Shown here in pieces: positions 8,809 through 10,656 of a stretch of DNA of 10,656 nt (positions are counted from its first letter, which is position 1; each line of letters opens with the position of its first letter). The notes under the pieces were generated by a model. It did no database searches and was not told where the DNA came from. It saw only the letters and a list, made by a program, of their open reading frames with translations. Location: positions 16,748 through 27,403 of the forward strand of contig JAABOA010000081.1 of the NCBI GenBank assembly GCA_015680635.1, read 5' to 3'. The position numbers and the translations under genes were made by a program. Source of the stretch: Lunasporangiospora selenospora (Eukaryota; Mortierellomycota; Mortierellomycetes; Mortierellales; Mortierellaceae).

Positions 8809-9600
8809 GATTCTGAAGTCCGGGCTGTGCGAGGTACTGTCTGTCTTGTACGAATGAGATTGAATGAAAGAGGATGCGATAGAGAATGAAAGCTGGAGGT
8901 AAGAAGAGATCTAGGCTAGAGAGAAGAGAGGCGCGTTCAGTCACGGGTGATGGAAGAAGAGAGCGTGTCAGGACCAATGGATTCAACGCATAGGACTCCC
9001 TGTGAGACAGAGGCGTCATTAATGTGGGGACCAGGCACCAATAGAAAAGTCGATGTAGCATTACCGAGCTGATGGCTCAATGGCAGTGCCCACTTGTGAG
9101 GTGAGATGTCACAGGAGGAGGTTCAGAGATGTCTCTTCCAAAGGGATCGCAAGAGGACGGGCGCAGAAAAGAGGGTGGGGGCGCCAAGGTGGCAGGGAAA
9201 GAGAATGATGAGATGATGAGAGGTGATGGTAATGATGAAAAAAAAAGAGAGGGAGAGAGAAGACGTGGCACGCAGATCCTCTCCTGTGGACCACACTCCC
9301 TAAGCATCCATCAGGCTGGATGTCCGCTGGAGAGGAGAGGGGAGAGGAGAGGGAGAACAGCGGCTTATGATTGGGCAGGAGATTTGCTGTCAATTAGGCA
9401 GAGGGCCTTGGCCGACAGGGTTTGTCCCATTGTCCCTGGCCGTTTCCTAACGGTCTGCGGCCTGTTCCCCCCCTACCCTGGCCCTTTTTCCGTGAGGCGG
9501 ACGACATGGCCGGGTACTCGTCATCCGTAATTAGTCTATGAGTAGATCGAGTGGCCCAATAATAACCTCAAAACAAAGAAGAGGGAAGAAGTACGGTCGA
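8809..9600. other. Divergent intergenic region right of the channel gene
   Basis: No gene is supported. The part next to 8808 must hold the 5' UTR and promoter of the channel on the minus strand; no clear TATA box is visible. The centre is rich in purine runs on the plus strand (for example 9233-9260 and 9329-9355). A short inverted repeat CATCCA/TGGATG lies at 9305-9322, and CCGTT/AACGG at 9440-9453 contains TAACGG, a Myb-like half site. These are short enough to be chance. Confidence 0.45.
9329..9352. repeat. Perfect homopurine mirror repeat
   Basis: The 24 nt read identically forwards and backwards and contain only G and A, centred between 9340 and 9341. Mirror homopurine tracts are the classic sequence type for intramolecular triplex (H-DNA). 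Confidence 0.85.
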
Positions 9601-9656
9601 TCAGCCTCATGGTTGGCATTTCCCCTGTTTGCATCTTGCGAGCCGCTTTAAATAAA
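9556..9656 (+). promoter_or_regulatory. Candidate plus-strand promoter (CCAAT and TATA-like)
   Basis: A CCAAT pentamer lies at 9556-9560 and a TATA-like TTTAAATAAA at 9647-9656, about 90 bp apart. About 30 nt downstream the sequence turns sharply CT-rich and loses ATG triplets, which fits transcription starting near 9680-9700 on the plus strand. A second TATA-like TTTTTATACC near 9949-9958 could be an alternative start. The motifs are seen; their use is inferred. Confidence 0.5.
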
Positions 9657-10007
9657 GGAGCGCCCAGTGACCTCGTAGCCTCAATCTCTTGTTTTTTTTA
9701 TTTTTTTTATCCCTCTGTCTGTCTATCTCTCTACTCAATCTCTCTCGCCTTCCCTTCCTCTCTTTCTCCCCTCCTCTTTCTTTCTCGTTCCCACCTCGTT
9801 CCCACCTCGACCTCCCTTCTCTTCCTTCTTTATCTCTTTCTCTTCTTGTCCCACTCTTCCCGGCGATCACTTCACCGCCGGCTGTCTCTCCCCCTTCTCC
9901 TTCCTCCTCTTCCTTCCCTCCCCACCCTTCACTGCAGCCTCGTGTCCCCTTTTTATACCCTTTCACTCCACCTCATCAATTCATCCCCTCCTTGCACAGC
10001 ATCGCCG

Positions 10008-10049
10008 ATGGACCGCTCACGCCTGCAACACGAACCAACTTCGTCCTAG
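10008..10049 (+). other. Single short upstream ORF in the leader
   Basis: The only ATG of the leader starts a 13-codon frame (MDRSRLQHEPTSS) that ends in TAG at 10047-10049. If the leader is real and this part is retained, this uORF could reduce translation of the downstream gene. There is no evidence that the peptide itself is conserved. Confidence 0.35.
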
Positions 10050-10180
10050 TCCGAGCTATCCACCGCCGTCTTAGTCATTGCCCATCCTATCTCTTTTTTC
10101 TCACGACCATCCCTCGGAAGCTATTGCTGACACACGCGCAGCACACACGCAGTCATTGCTAGGCGAGAGAGAAATAGTGT

Positions 10181-10297
10181 GTGAGTAGAGGATCGACCGT
10201 CGACCCTTGTCCATCCGTCCAACCAAGTGTCTTGGGCTTGGTTTATCCGTTCTCCCGCTCTTCTTTTCTTCCCTCCACCACGCTCTTGCTCTCACAG
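10181..10297 (+). other. Possible intron within the 5' leader
   Basis: GTGAGT at 10181 is a good donor. A pyrimidine-rich stretch (10249-10292) ends in CTCACAG at 10297, giving a 117-nt intron close to the sizes in the four genes here. An alternative acceptor ATTAACAG ends at 10341. No reading frame can test this, so it stays tentative. Confidence 0.3.
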
Positions 10298-10656
10298 CAC
10301 CCGCATAACAACCCTCTCCCCAGCAACAATAACATTAACAGGTCCAGCTTGCATCACCAGCTACACCACCGGCTACAGTAACATCATCGTCCTTCGTCCC
10401 TGTCCTGCCTTGCCCTGTCCCGTCAACCTTCTCCAGCCCCTGTGCCCACAGCTTCTGACCTGTCAAAAAGTGAAAGCAAAAGTCTTATTCGCCTCCTTTT
10501 TACAACCACAGACACGATCAACATTTCACTAGTTTTGGAACAGACATCCCCGAGCCAGCAACACCCAGCTGGTCTACAAATCCAACCTTCACCTGCAGGC
10601 CACCTCTCTGTCTGTCCAGCCCACCTACGCAGTCGACCAAGGGCGTGCGAGAGACG

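Larger units (their letters stand above)
9660..10656 (+). other. Long CT-rich, ATG-poor 5' leader of a gene beyond the window
   Basis: From about 9660 to the right edge there is no supported coding exon. The first part (about 9713-9990) is mostly C and T with runs such as CTTTCTTTCTC. Only one ATG occurs on the plus strand from 9612 to the end, at 10008. Such depletion is typical of a 5' UTR that must be scanned by ribosomes. The main coding sequence would begin to the right of the window. Open frames here translate to low-complexity Ser/Pro/Leu and are shadows of CT content. Confidence 0.55.

Noticed and set aside
9061-9100. Possible tRNA-like stretch
   Set aside because: No cloverleaf stems, A-box or B-box could be paired on either strand.
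9609-10162. Long plus-strand frames rich in Ser, Leu, Pro and Phe
   Set aside because: They are translations of the CT tract, with low complexity in every frame and no family features.

Overview
The window reads as nuclear DNA of a filamentous fungus. Four protein-coding genes can be rebuilt by joining exons across short introns (54-197 nt) with GT..AG borders, one of them GC..AG. Every reconstruction keeps frame from start to stop. Long CT-rich leaders, GA/CT microsatellites and a fungal voltage-gated K+ channel suggest an early-diverging lineage such as Mortierellomycotina. That placement is an inference from style and gene content, not a measured phylogeny.

Layout, left to right: 1-744 is intergenic sequence with microsatellites and probably the 3' UTR of the first gene. 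745-2189 (minus) is an SVF1-type protein, 3 exons, 386 aa. 2190-2610 is a shared divergent promoter. 2611-3879 (plus) is COQ9, 5 exons, 272 aa. 3880-4058 is a short convergent gap holding a (GA)15 tract. 4059-6048 (minus) is a SURF6/Rrp14 nucleolar protein, 6 exons, 426 aa. 6049-6569 is the SURF6 promoter plus the 3' side of the next gene. 6570-8808 (minus) is a six-transmembrane voltage-gated K+ channel, 7 exons, 490 aa. 8809 to about 9600 is a divergent intergenic region. From about 9556 to the right edge lie CCAAT and TATA-like motifs followed by about 1 kb that is CT-rich and nearly free of ATG, which reads as the 5' leader of a plus-strand gene whose coding part lies outside the window.

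The genes are housekeeping functions of separate compartments: ceramide transport and stress survival (SVF1), mitochondrial coenzyme Q synthesis (COQ9), ribosome assembly (SURF6) and plasma-membrane excitability (the channel). Nothing indicates an operon, gene cluster or mobile element, and I found no wholly new system. The most interesting points are the channel (no T1 domain, long turret, C-terminal heptad repeat, one GC-AG intron), the ATG-depleted leader at the right end, and two tiny exons (13 and 18 nt) that hold functionally important termini.
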